From Scalesia atractyloides (Eukaryota; Streptophyta; Magnoliopsida; Asterales; Asteraceae): DNA of 64,000 bases. The position numbers and the translations under genes were made by a program. The stretch is from the NCBI GenBank assembly GCA_947069175.1, contig CAMTDV010000017.1:46323137-46387136 (forward strand), given 5' to 3'. The notes beneath the pieces were generated by a model, which did not search any database, was not told the DNA's origin, and worked only from the letters and a program-made list of their open reading frames with translations. Below, in pieces: positions 45,866-57,400 of the stretch (position 1 is the stretch's first letter; each line of letters begins with the position of its first letter).

Positions 45866-46833
45866 CAAGTTCACCCGAACTTGACCTGTATTAGTCAAGT
45901 TCGACCGAACTTGATGTGCCTTTAGTCAAGTTCGCTCGAACTTGACTAATGCTGGCCAAGTTCGCTCGAGAATGCTCTTAGGAAACTTGACTAGGTCAAG
46001 TTCGCCCGAACTTCCATACACTCCAGCGAACTTGTCTCCCTATATATAGGTGTGTTGTTCATTTGTCATTTAAGTTTTTTGGCATCCCTACGGGGAGGTG
46101 CCGCCGGATTCTCTCCAGGAACTCTGGCAGCTGGACTTATAAAGAAGTATACTCTTTCGGTATGAATGAAGACTTCCGCTGCATTCTGTTTCTACTCCTT
46201 TTTGTAATAACATTCTACCGAACCGGTTTACGTTTATCCACTAACTTCCGTCTAGAACCGCCTGATCACGGACCTACAATTGGTATCAGAGCTACGGTTA
46301 TCACCTATGCTCATGAATTTGGACATTTATGGACATTAGGAGGGGTTTTGGACGTAAATCATGAAATAAACCTACAATCCACGGACAAAATCCAAAATTG
46401 AACGGATAGGATTGTTAGAAAACCAATTTCGACCAGATCCATGGTGAAATCATCTCGAAATTCGAAGAAATAAGGATTTTGGATCGAAAAATGTGAAAAA
46501 TGGCTGTTTTGGGAGACCAAGTTCGCCCGAACTTGACCTGTCGAGGTCAAGTTCGCCCGAACTTGACATGGTTTTTCAAGATTTTTCATCAAGTTCGCCC
46601 GAACTTGACAAAGTTTTTGATGAATTTTCATCAAGTTCGCCTGAACTTGACTGATTTTCATTGAAATTAAGCATAAGTTCGCCCGAACTTGTCTTTTTCA
46701 TGCAAGTTCGCCTGAACTTGGAAGTGGCCAATCAAGTTCGCCCGAACTTCCATCAAACCACCTAAGTTCGACCGAACTTGTCACATAGTTACCAAGTTCG
46801 CCTGAACTTGTCACACAAGTTCGCTCGAACTTG
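45866..46833. repeat. Palindrome array C in the LTR and leader of the nested element
   Basis: Copies of CAAGTTCG-NN-CGAACTTG in the LTR start at 45866, 45896, 45927, 45957 (half) and 45997. In the leader they start at 46518, 46548, 46590, 46632, 46674, 46703, 46733, 46763, 46793 and 46816. Steps are 30, 31, 30, 40 and 30, 42, 42, 42, 29, 30, 30, 30, 23 bp. The sequences between copies are unrelated to each other. The truncated 3' LTR has lost its array. Confidence 0.92.
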
Positions 46834-46849
46834 TCAAGGAGCCTAAAAA

Positions 46850-48465
46850 AAAGAAAAAAAAGGCATTGAAAAATTTTGTTGATCGTATTGATGGGATGAG
46901 TGTCCAGAAAAAATTTGGCGATAGAAAATTTTTCGAGTTTTCGAAGACCGAACCGGGATGTTCGGGGACACCGTCTAGAGCTTCAGAGTACAGATTTGGT
47001 GATACGGTCAAAGAATATTGAAGATAACGGGAGAGTCATTGATACCGATGTAGCACGTTGATCATTTGGGTGTCGTGACTAGTAATGGGCCTAAACGTTA
47101 AATCCGCATTTGTTAAAAACTGAAAGTTCCGGATTTCAGGGGGAATTTCAGTGAAAAATTTCAGTATGGTCAAAATTTGCAAAAATGAGGGGGAATAAAA
47201 ATTTTCAATATTTGAAGCTCCGGTATTTTCTAAATTTGTGACTACTGCAACAGTATCCGGATAGTTACCGATTGCAGATTATCGGGAAATGCAGAGGATT
47301 GAGATTCATTGGGTATTTCAAATTGATGTCTATTTTGAAAGTGGGTGGTTACATAACTGAGTCTTGGAGAAGTTGTTTATCAGATTCTGAGGTCATGGTT
47401 TTGGATTGACACCTGAGTCGCGCGTATGGTTTGGAAGCACACACGACTGCCTATCTTTAACTCTGTTTTGCACATGAACTATTGACTGGATTAACCGCCA
47501 GGAGATAGGGATGCTCTGTAGTTTCAGTTGCCCTGGGTTGTACGCGGTACCATGATTAAAGAAGATGATTTATGGGATCAGATCTTTCGGATAAAGCTGT
47601 GTATACCAGTTGCTGACAAAAGAGGCTATATATTTGGGATTATGTGATCACATGAAGTTCAGATTTTTCAGATTGTGATACAGGTTGATGCTTAAGGGAT
47701 GTAGGATTTAGGTCCTGATCTCCGATGTGGGGTTGGTGCATACACGACTGCTTATCATTAACTCTGCAAAGAAAATGAACGATTTTGATTGGGTAAGCCA
47801 GAAATAGGGATGTTTTGTAGTTTGAAGGCGCCAGGTTCAGCGGAGATAGCTATACATCTGTCATTATGACTGAAGAGGAAGAATGTGATTTTGGTCACGG
47901 ACTTATGTTTCTCAGATTCGATGCATTACCAGATTATCTGTTTCTGATGGAGATTTGTTGATTGAGCAGATTACCGATTTGCTAATCAACTCTTTCTGAA
48001 AGGTGCTTAACTATGATTACGGAAATCGGGATCTCAATTTTTCGAGGGTATTCGTTGATTTGAAGTTTTCCGATGCGGTGATTCGAAGTTTCTATCAATT
48101 GCCGGTTGAGTTTTTGATACTTTAGGAGTGTGCGGAATAAACTCTCGATGCTCAACGCTTATTCAAAAACTGAACTCGGATGCGGTTATCGTCGAAATGG
48201 AGAAGCTGGTGCATTGATTAGCTTCGAGTTGATGGTTATTCGAGGAAATTTGTCGGTCAAGTAAATCAGAGGAGTCGGAAACCACGCAACCAAAGATCTG
48301 AACTGGAGATTTCAGCGGTTTTGAAAGTTGTTAATGCTAACCCGGATCATCAATTATGGGGGAATCTGTTGACGTGTCTCGACAACATCGGCAGACACCT
48401 TATTGAAGTTGCAGAGAATATTCAAGCACGACTCAAAGTTTTTTAAGTTTAAGATCAAGCTTCGG
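46850..48465. other. Interior of the nested element without recognisable coding
   Basis: Two loosely similar stretches occur around 47450-47520 and 47735-47830 (both with CACACGACTGC or ACACGACTGCTTATC, then TAACTCTG and later AGATAGGGATG or AAATAGGGATG), suggesting an old internal duplication. All frames are closed within about 70 codons. Confidence 0.45.
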
Positions 48466-49818
48466 TACACTCCAGCGAACTTGTCTCCCTATATATAGGT
48501 GTGTTGTTCATTTGTCATTCAAATTTTTTGGCATCCCTATGGGGAGGTGCAGCCGGATTTTCTCCAGGAACTCCGATAGCTGGACTTATAAAGATGTATA
48601 CTCTTTCGGTATGAATGAAGACTTCCGCTAAATTCTGTTTCTACTCCTTTCTGTAATAACATTCTACTGAATCGGTTTACGCTTTTCCACTAACTTTCGA
48701 CTAGAACCGCCTAATCACGGACCTACATCTTGGATCAACAAGATCATTCCAAGTGTCCCATGTGTTGGCATGATCATATGGAAGTCCTAACAAGTGTCAA
48801 ATGCAGGTGAATTGGTGGCAAAATTGATTTACTTGGTGTCCAAGGAGTAAACAAGGAGCTGCCACCTTGCTGAAATTATTCTGCTGAGCTAGGGGGTCCT
48901 TACGGACTGTAAGGACTTTGGGCTTACAGTCCGTAAGCCCTTTAGCTGGCAGAAACTTTCAAAAATTGGCAAAACAGGCCCCTGAACTTGTTTTTGACAC
49001 GTTTTGGCACTTTAACACCCGTTAACCTCATTTCAAAGCTTTATAAGGACAATAAAGTATAGGAAACTTGAAATGTGCTAAAAAAATATTCCGGATGTCG
49101 GTTCGTTTGATCGTACGGTTGCGGTTTTCGGTTAATTACGACGAAAATCGTAACGAACGCGCAAATGACCGTACATGCGTAACGAATGATATTTTTGTAT
49201 TCCAATCATTAAGATACAATATTTTAATGATTACAAAAATTTTTGGATGTGCGTACATGTTACGGATTAAGAAATACGCGTAATGACATAGTTTCGCAGA
49301 ATTTGCAAAATAGCCCCTGAAGTTGCAAAAGCATGTTTTTGCCATACCGAACCCTTCAAAATTTATTTCTAAGTTATGTAAAGGTTATTTAAGGTATGTT
49401 AAGCTTATGACCATGTTCCGGAAGGTACATCACTACGGGAATCAGCAGAATTTCGTAGTTTGTCGTAAATAGTCCCTGTGATCGAATAAGCTTGTTTTTT
49501 ACATACCAAACCCTTCAAAACTTATTTCTTAGTTATATAAGGGATATTTAGGGTATGTATAGCTTATGTCAATATTCCGAACTATACGTTGCGTTTAACT
49601 GATTTCGTTTTGCGATTACACTTCCAGTAAAGGTTTAAAAGGTCAAAATCGAACAATTAATGAAAATGCACAAAAGTCACAAGTAAATACACAAATTGTA
49701 AACAACACAAAGTTTCATTAATCATCAATTTGATTGGAAGTCGTTACAATATTGAATTACACAGATGTCACACATGGCACCCTAGAGAAGGAACGTACGA
49801 CGCAAAGCACCAAACCCC

Positions 49819-52800
49819 ATGCCTACTAATGAGGCAGAACTGAACCAACTTTTGGAGGAACGAATATCCCAAGCCGTCGCACAGTACGAGGCAAATCGCA
49901 CCGAAAACAGCGGTGGCACCGGCGGAACTGGCGGTCATGGTCAGGGAGGCTCTACTGGTGGAAACACCACTAATGGTAACATAATGTTGTTTTATAGCAA
50001 CTTAAACATTTCCTTCCATATTATATTCGTGCGTTTCCATAACTCTCTTTTATATATAACCTGTTTGTTCAACGTTTCAGGCTGCACTTACAAGCAATTT
50101 CTAGATTGCAAGCCTCTCAACTATGACGGCACTGGTGGTGCTGTGGCCTACGTACGTTGGACCGAGAAAACAGAATCCACCATTCGTATGAGCCGATGTA
50201 CTCCCGAGCAGACTGTGGTTTATGTGACGTGGTTGTTTTTGGACGAGGCATTGACATGGTGGAACTTACAAGTTCAAACTTTGGGAGATGAGGTAGCTTA
50301 TGCTTTAACTTGGGATGAGTTAAACGAGCGTACGCGTGAGAAGTATTGTTCACGGGCTGAGTTGCAAAAACTAGAGACGGAATTCTAGAATCTTACTACG
50401 GTTGGTGCTGATATCACGGGATACACACAACGATTCCATGACTTATCTGGAGTGGTTCCCTATATGGTCGACCCGGAGTTCAAAAGGGTTGAACGATACA
50501 TCTGGGGTCTTCACCCGAAATCAGGAGCCTAGTCACTTCCTCGCACCCCACTACTATAACCCAAGCGGTTACTTTGGCTGTAAGCCTTACCGAGGAGGCG
50601 GTAAGGATGAAAAAGATTTATGTGAAAGGATCTGAGAAAAAGGAGACCCGTGTAGAGTCTACTAGTGAATGCAAGCACAAATTTTCTAACTTCAAGAAGG
50701 GTACTCGGGCAAACAACAGTAACCCCAACACTAACAAGCGTAGAGAGGTGAATCCACCGGGCGAAACCCGAGGCAAAGGTTATGCTGGCACCTTACCAAA
50801 ATGTGATAAGTGTAGGTTTCACCACTTGGGTCCTTGCTGGAATACCAAGTGTGACAAGTGTGGTAAGATCGGGCACAGCAAGGAAACGTGTTGGGCGGGT
50901 ACTGGACGTGGTAATGGAAACCAAGGCAGTAATGGAAACCGAGGTGGTAACGGTAATAACAACCAAGGCAGAAATGGAAATGGCAAGGGGCAAGGATGTT
51001 ACGGGTGTGGAGATAAGGGGCACTATCAAAAGGATTGCCCAAAGGAAAACCAAGCTCGTGGGAGAGCTTTTGTATTAGTAGCTAAGGATGCACGCCAAGA
51101 CCTGAACGTGGTTACGGGTACGCTTCCTATAAACCAACACTTTGCATCCATTCTATTTGATACTGGCTCTGACTTTAGTTTTAACCTATAGAATTTCAAA
51201 CATACTTGGTCTAGAGTCGAGTAAACTGGACGTCCCTTATTCTATAGAATTGGCGAATGGAGAATTAGTCGAAACGGGAGAAATTATTCGAGGTTGCTCA
51301 CTCGAACTTGGAGCGCGAAAATTTAATATTGATCTTTTACCCGTCGACTTGGGTAGTTTTGATGTGGTTGTCGGAATGGATTGGTTGTCCGACAACCGAG
51401 CGGAAGTGGCTTGTCATGAGAAAACCATTCGTATTCCCCTACCGGATGGAGAGACACTCGTTGTACATGGAGAAAGGCGCGAGACACCCCTACGAATTAT
51501 TAACTATATGAAGGCACAAAAGTGTCTCCGAAAAGGTTGTATAGCTTTCCTCGCTCACGTAATCGACAAAGAGACCAAGGAGCCGAAGTTAGAAGACATC
51601 CCTGTCGTGAAGGAGTTTCCAGAAGTCTTTCCAGAAGACTTGCCGGGCTGCCTCCACAACGTCAAGTGGAGTTTCGCATTGACTTGGTGCCTGGAGCGAT
51701 ACAGGTGGCGAAGTCTCCCTACCGATTAGCTCCGTCCGAGATGCAAGAATTATCCACACAACTTCAAGAGTTGTTGGATAAGGGATTCATCAGATCGAGT
51801 TTCTTACCTTGGGGAGCTCCGGTATTATTCGTTAAAACGAAGGACGGGAGCTTGCGCATGTGTATAGACTATCGTGAGTTGAACAAACTCACTATCAAGA
51901 ACCGATACCCTCTACCTAGGATTGATGACTTGTTCAATCAATTGCAAGGCTCGAGTTTCTATTCAACAATCGACTTACGATCAGGTTACCATGAACTAAG
52001 GATTCAAGAAGAAAGTATACCCAAAATGGCCTTTCGAACTCGTTACGGTCACTACGAGTTCCTTGTTATGCCGTTCGGCTTGACAAATGCACCAGCGGTG
52101 TTCATGGATCTCATGAACCGCGTGTGCAAGCCGTATTTGGACAAGTTCGTGATAGTATTTATTGATGATATATTAATATAAGATCAAAGGACGAACATGA
52201 GCAACATTTACGAACTATTTTGGAGCTTTTGAAGAAGGAACAACTTTATGCGAAGTTTTCTAAATGCGAATTTTGGATTCGCGAGGTACAGTTTCTCGGG
52301 CACGTGGTGAACGAGAAAGGAATTCATGTGGATCCAGCCAAGATTGAGGTGATAAAGAATTGGGAAGTGCCTAAGACGCCGACGGAAGTGCGACAATTTT
52401 TGGGATTAGCGGGCTATTATAGACGCTTTATTGAGAATTTTTCAAAGATTGTGCAACCGTAACGTCCCTAACCCAAAAGGATAAGAAGTTTGATTGGGGC
52501 GACAAACAAGAAGCAGCATTTCAATTGTTGAAAGACAAACTTTGTGACGCACTGATACTATTCTTACCCGACGGTACCGACGACTTTGTCGTATATTGTG
52601 ATGCATCGCATCAAGGTCTTGGTTGCGTATTGATGCAACGAGACAAAGTCATCGCATACGCATCTCGGCAACTTAAGGTGCACGAGAAAAATTATACCAC
52701 GCACGGCCTCGAGCTAGGTGCGGTGGTATTCGCTTTGAAAATTTGGCATCACTATTTATATGGTACTCAATGCACAATATTCACAGATCACAAAAGCCTT

Positions 52801-54439
52801 CAACACATATTTAATCAGAAGGAATTAAATATGCGACAACGACGTTGGGTCGAATTATTGAACGACTATGACTGCGAAATAAAGTATCATCCGGGCAAGG
52901 CGAACGTAGTGGCGGATGCCTTGAGTCGTAAAGAACGAGTGAAAACTCTAAGGGTTCGGGCCTTAGAAATGACCATACAAAATAACATTACTTCTCAGAT
53001 TCGAGAAGCGCAACAAGAAACACTTAAACTTGAGAATATACCAGCCGAATCACCCAGGGAATGGAAAAACAATTGGTGCCAAGGGAGGGTGGAACGTTAT
53101 ACTTTATGGGATGAATTTGGGTTCCATACTTTGGCGACCTACGGACGATTATTTTAGACGAAGCTCACAAGTCAAAGTACTCTATTCATCCTGGATCGGA
53201 TAAGATGTACCAAGACTTAAAGGAATTCTATTGGTGGCCAAACCTTAAGGGTGACATTGCTAATTATGTCGGAAAATGTCTCACGTGTGCCAAGGTTAAG
53301 GCCGAGTATCAAAAGCCTTTGGGACTACTGCAACAACCTGAACTTCCCGTATGGAAATGGGAACAAATCTTAATGGACTTTATTACTAAGTTACCCAGGA
53401 CCTCGAGAGGTCACGACATGATTTGGGTAATCGTTGATCGACTTACAAAGTCTGCACATTTCTTACCTATCCGCGAGAAGGATAGCACGGGGAAACTAGC
53501 CGAATTATATCTCAAAGAAATTGTGGCACGGCATGGAGTGCCTATTTCTATCATATTAGATCGAGAAGGTTGATTCGTGTCATGGATATGGAAGCATTTC
53601 AAAAGGCCGTTGGATCACGGTTGGATCTTAGCACGGCCTTTCACCCTCAAACGGACGGTCAAAGTGAACGGACGATACAAACTTTGGAGGATATGTTACG
53701 TGCTTGTGTGATGGATTTGGGTGGAAATTGGGATACCCGGTTGCCTTTAGTGGAGTTCTCATATAATAATAGTTATCACACTAGCATCCAGGCCGCCCCG
53801 TTTGAAGCCTTGTATGGACGAAAATGTCGGTCACCGCTATGTTGGGCGGAGACCGGAGATAAACAACTTATTGGTCCGGAATTAGTCCAAGAGACTACGA
53901 AGAAGATCTTTCAGATACGAGACCGTATCAAGGCGGCTCGTGATCGACAAAAGAGCTATGCCAATAAACGACGAAAACCACTATCTTTTGAAGTCGGAGA
54001 CAAAGTGTTATTGAAAGTCTCGCCTTGGAAGGGCGTAGCAAGATTTGTTAAACGTGGAAAGTTGAACCCACGCTATATTGGACCTTTCGAAATCTTGGAA
54101 AAGATTGGAATTGTTGCTTACAAGTTGAAACTACCGGACGAACTCAGTAGTGTGCATGACACATTCCATGAGTCTAATCTCAAGAAAAGTCCTACTCAAG
54201 AAACGGTTATCATTCCAGCTGATGAGATTCACATCGACGACAAACTCCAATTTACTGAAGAACCTGTTGAGGTTACGGACTGGAAGGTCCACAAGACACG
54301 GAGGAGTCGTATCAAACTCGTTAAAGTTCGTTGGAACTCGCGTCACGGTCCCGAGTATACGTGGGAATGTGAAGATCAAATCAAGTCCAAGTATCCACAT
54401 TTATTCCAAGACTCCTCTGCAAACAGTAACACGACTTGA
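49819..54439 (+). pseudogene. gag-pol of element 4, with a likely intron in gag
   Basis: gag starts MPTNEAELNQLLEERISQAV, then a glycine-rich stretch, a GT-AG interval (49976-50080), the capsid-type CTYKQFLDCKPLNYDGTGGA, and a stop at 50386. After a broken stretch come two or three cysteine knuckles (CDKCRFHHLGPC; CDKCGKIGHSKETC; CYGCGDKGHYQKDC). Protease has LFDTGSDFSF (about 51160). Reverse transcriptase (51720-52180) has CIDYRELNKLTIKNRYPLPR and VFIDDILI. RNase H is at 52525-52960 (VYCDASHQGLGC). Integrase is at 53205-53800 with an HHCC-type remnant and PQTDGQSERTIQTLEDM. The C-terminus is chromodomain-like (VKVRWNSRHGPEYTWE). Breaks lie near 50388, 51191, 51650, 52181, 52462, 53157 and 53573. 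Confidence 0.9.
49976..50080 (+). other. Apparent 105-bp intron within gag of element 4
   Basis: The interval starts GTAACATAATG and ends with a pyrimidine-rich TTCAACGTTTCAG. It is AT-rich against a GC-richer coding context, and its removal joins the Asn-Gly codons to GCTYKQFLDC in phase. It is 35 codons long with no stop, so unspliced RNA also reads through. Confidence 0.6.
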
Positions 54440-54460
54440 ATTTCGGGACGAAATTCTTTT

Positions 54461-54472
54461 AACAGGGGGAGA
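54461..54472 (+). other. Polypurine tract of element 4
   Basis: AACAGGGGGAGA directly before the LTR start TGTGACAACCGG at 54474. Confidence 0.85.
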
Positions 54473-54473
54473 A

Positions 54474-57400
54474 TGTGACAACCGGAAAAATAATGTAAAT
54501 TCAGTACAACTTAACAACTTAATTATACACTTAATTGTGTTCGTTACGACTTAATTTAATGTATGATTAGGTCGCATAAAGTCTAGAAATCATAGGACAT
54601 GGTTAATTATGCTAAACAATATCAATACATTCGTTGTGTCGCGAGAGAACCACAAACTATGTCCGAACATGTTGGCAAAGTGCTGAAAGCACTATTCATC
54701 TGAACATACTATTCATGTCAGCTAGTTCTGAAACTTGTCCGAATGAGAAACGAATGGCACGAAAACAATTTATGGATGAAATACAAATAAAAATCCCTAA
54801 TTAGGGACACTAAATCCAAAAACACTTTAACTTTCCGGAAAATACATGTCGTTAAAATTCGTCTAAATTGCGCTAAAATATAACAAAATAAATTGTCCGC
54901 GAAGCTAAAAAAAATCAGCATTTTTTAATGTCCGTAGGACTTGTAAATAATATTTTACATCCTAAATAAGCTTAGGGATATCAATGGGATACCCAAAACA
55001 TAAACTCCCGGCGTCACGACGCAACTTTTGTACATTACCCAAATTCAAAGCCGCTAGACGAACAAATTATATTTCTACCATTCAAATACCCTAAACTAAA
55101 AAGCCAGTGAACTAGTTAGCCATCGTTTGGTGTCACGGACATTATCATAACACTAATGGCATGAGAAATTCCATAAATCCCTAAATATCTATATAATGTA
55201 CAACATTTACACATGTAACTTTAAAAACAAGTAAAAATAAATAAATAAATAATCCCCCGTTGTGATGGTTTGGTGGGCCCCTTGGGCACCCCATTTTCAA
55301 ACTATGAGATGAAGATAATTGTGAGAAGTATGGTGCTTGAGATTTGTTGTTGATGAGAGAAATTATAACATCACTTACACAACACCATACTTACCATACT
55401 ACACTTCAAAAAAAAATCAAATCACCAAACCATCTCTTGTCCCCTCTCTTGATCTCGACTGCCCAAACATCCCTAAACCATCCATTTTAGTCCAATAAAG
55501 TCACCATTTCAAGCTCATTTAACCCATTCCAAGATCATCCAAGAAAGGTGCAAGCATGGGGGATACCTAGGACTTCATTTGGAGCAAAATCTTTTCTTAA
55601 TCTTCATTATAATCTTGCAAAGTTGTAAGACTTTATTCCCTATTTTTTTAGCAAGATTTATTATGTAGATTATGTACAAAAATGTTCATCTTGGACCCTA
55701 CAACAAAACCAAACTTAAAAACCTGTTACCATAAAATATACCAAATATGAAATATAATGTGTTTATTATGTTGGTATGTGCTAGATTATGCTTGTATTAA
55801 TGTTGATTATGTTAAGTTAGGTTGTTTAAGTGTATGATCTTGCATGATTAAGAAAAAAATTTATGATTTAAACATTGGGATGTTTAAATCTGAACAAGAT
55901 CATCACTCTCATGATCCATGAACTTTACTACGATTTAAAAATGAGTTACAACCTATATATGACCTTTATAGAAATTAAAATCCATGATTTCACTAAGAAC
56001 ACGTTAAAAAGTAGTCTAAATGAGTTGTTTAAACAAATGGATGAGATGGAAGTTTATAAAAAAAGTGGTTTTTAATGATCTTGTTAAATAAACATAAAGA
56101 TGTCAACATATATTTTCTTTTTTTTTTTAAAAAGGGTGTAACTAGAAAATAAATATAAGTATGAGAATAGTTAAGTGCAAAAATTATTCATGCAAAGTTG
56201 GTAACTTGAATCTTGATTTGAGTTTGATTGTGATTAAGGGATTTAATCACGCTTAAAATACGTTTTCAAAACGTGGGAAAACGCCATAGTTTAGGGAAAC
56301 TATGGCGAAATTTTTCTAAAATCTTAATCGCGATTAAAATGGGATTAACGGGGTGATTAACATGGTTAATCGTGATTAGTAACCTTAATTGTGATTAGCG
56401 ACCCTAATCATGATTAGACAAACCCTAATGACAATGGTTAAGTCTTAACCATACAAGATTTATTTAAACACTTGAAAGTTAGTTTTAATAAAAAAAAAAA
56501 AAGTGGGTGAAGTTATAAATATCACAATAAATATAATTCTTGAGAAAATTATATACATAGTTTTCAAATACCTTGTTTGGTATATATTACTTGTATGTTA
56601 AGTGTATGTACTAGTGATAGGAAGATACACACAAATACTTAAAAACCGCTCACTTGGAAAAGTACACTCAATATATATACACAAGAACTCACTTATATTG
56701 TAATCATGAACGAACCATCGGAATAGATAAGTGGGTGAACGGACATTGGACGAATCCATTAACTTATAACCATATATATTAACAAGACAATATATTCGAA
56801 CCCGACACAAACTATACAATAAATGCTCTATCGAATAAAGCACGTCCCGACCACTCTTGCGTATCAACCCGGAGCGTGCACCCACCACAAACGACACATG
56901 ATTGCTATTGATACGAAGATATACATATACAACCTTACGACGAAACTCTAAAAATAATATTTTTTTTTGACAAGAGAAGTATAAATATATGTTAACATTT
57001 ATAAAAATTCCGAAAAGTATAAGGTAAATATCTCTAAGTGTACATAAATACGCAAGTATACAAGTATAAGAATACATTTAAAATACGCTCAAAATACACT
57101 TAGGAGAATGGAAAAATACTTGAAGTTATATTGGGCTAGTAAAAGCCCATTTATATAATACTTTGGGCTAGGCCCACTTACATAACTGAATTGCGCTATG
57201 CCCATTCATACATATTCATTTGGGCTTGGGTCCATTTATATAAAGACATAAAATGTGTGGGCTAGGCCCAATCACATAACTACATGGGCTAGGCCCAAGG
57301 ACATAAAGACATGGGCTAGGCCCAACGACATAAGACATGGGCTAGGCCAAGGACATAAAAACATGTGCTAGGCCCAAGACACAACAACTCTCATGGGCTA

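Larger units (their letters stand above)
45746..48727 (+). mobile_element. Nested copia-like non-autonomous LTR element, 2982 bp
   Basis: The 5' LTR 45746-46278 (533 bp, TGTTGATGCA to GGACCTACA) is followed directly by PBS ATTGGTATCAGAGC (46279-46292). The 3' LTR is truncated (48466-48727, 262 bp, matching 46017-46278 at equal length). Flanking duplications are TTTTG (45741-45745) and TCTTG (48728-48732), one base different. The intact site in the other LTR of element 3 reads TTCTTGGATC, which confirms the insertion. The 2.2-kb interior has no recognisable gag or pol. The first part carries palindrome array C; the rest (46850-48465) has only short ORFs. Confidence 0.85.
36060..49772 (-). mobile_element. 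Element 3: minus-strand Ty3/gypsy retrotransposon
   Basis: On the minus strand the order is 5' LTR (49772 to 43058, split by a nested element), initiator-tRNA-Met PBS (43050-43038), gag (from 42429), pol (to about 38000), polypurine tract (37977-37963), and 3' LTR (37962 to 36060). The 3' LTR is cut short: its left end corresponds to position 44866 of the other LTR, so about 1.8 kb is missing. The right edge lies inside the 5' region of element 4, so this element inserted there. It is the least damaged gypsy element here, but still has at least two stops and several frameshifts in pol. Confidence 0.9.
43058..49772 (-). repeat. 5' LTR of element 3, split by a nested element
   Basis: Plus-strand edges TGTCACACCCC (43058) and GATGTCACA (49772). 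Without the nested insertion (45746-48727 plus the 5-bp duplication) it is about 3.7 kb. A TATA-like box (minus strand CTATAAATA) lies at 45730-45738, and a 15-bp tandem array at 43690-44090. Confidence 0.85.

Noticed and set aside
46518..46833. CRISPR-like array (short palindromic repeats with unrelated spacers of regular length)
   Set aside because: The setting is a plant LTR retrotransposon leader, the repeats are only 18 bp, spacers are 5-24 bp, and there are no cas genes. The resemblance is only in form.
56598..57077. 159-codon minus-strand ORF
   Set aside because: Lies wholly inside the 3' LTR of element 4, has a biased composition (Tyr, Ile, Leu) from AT-rich DNA and no recognisable domain.
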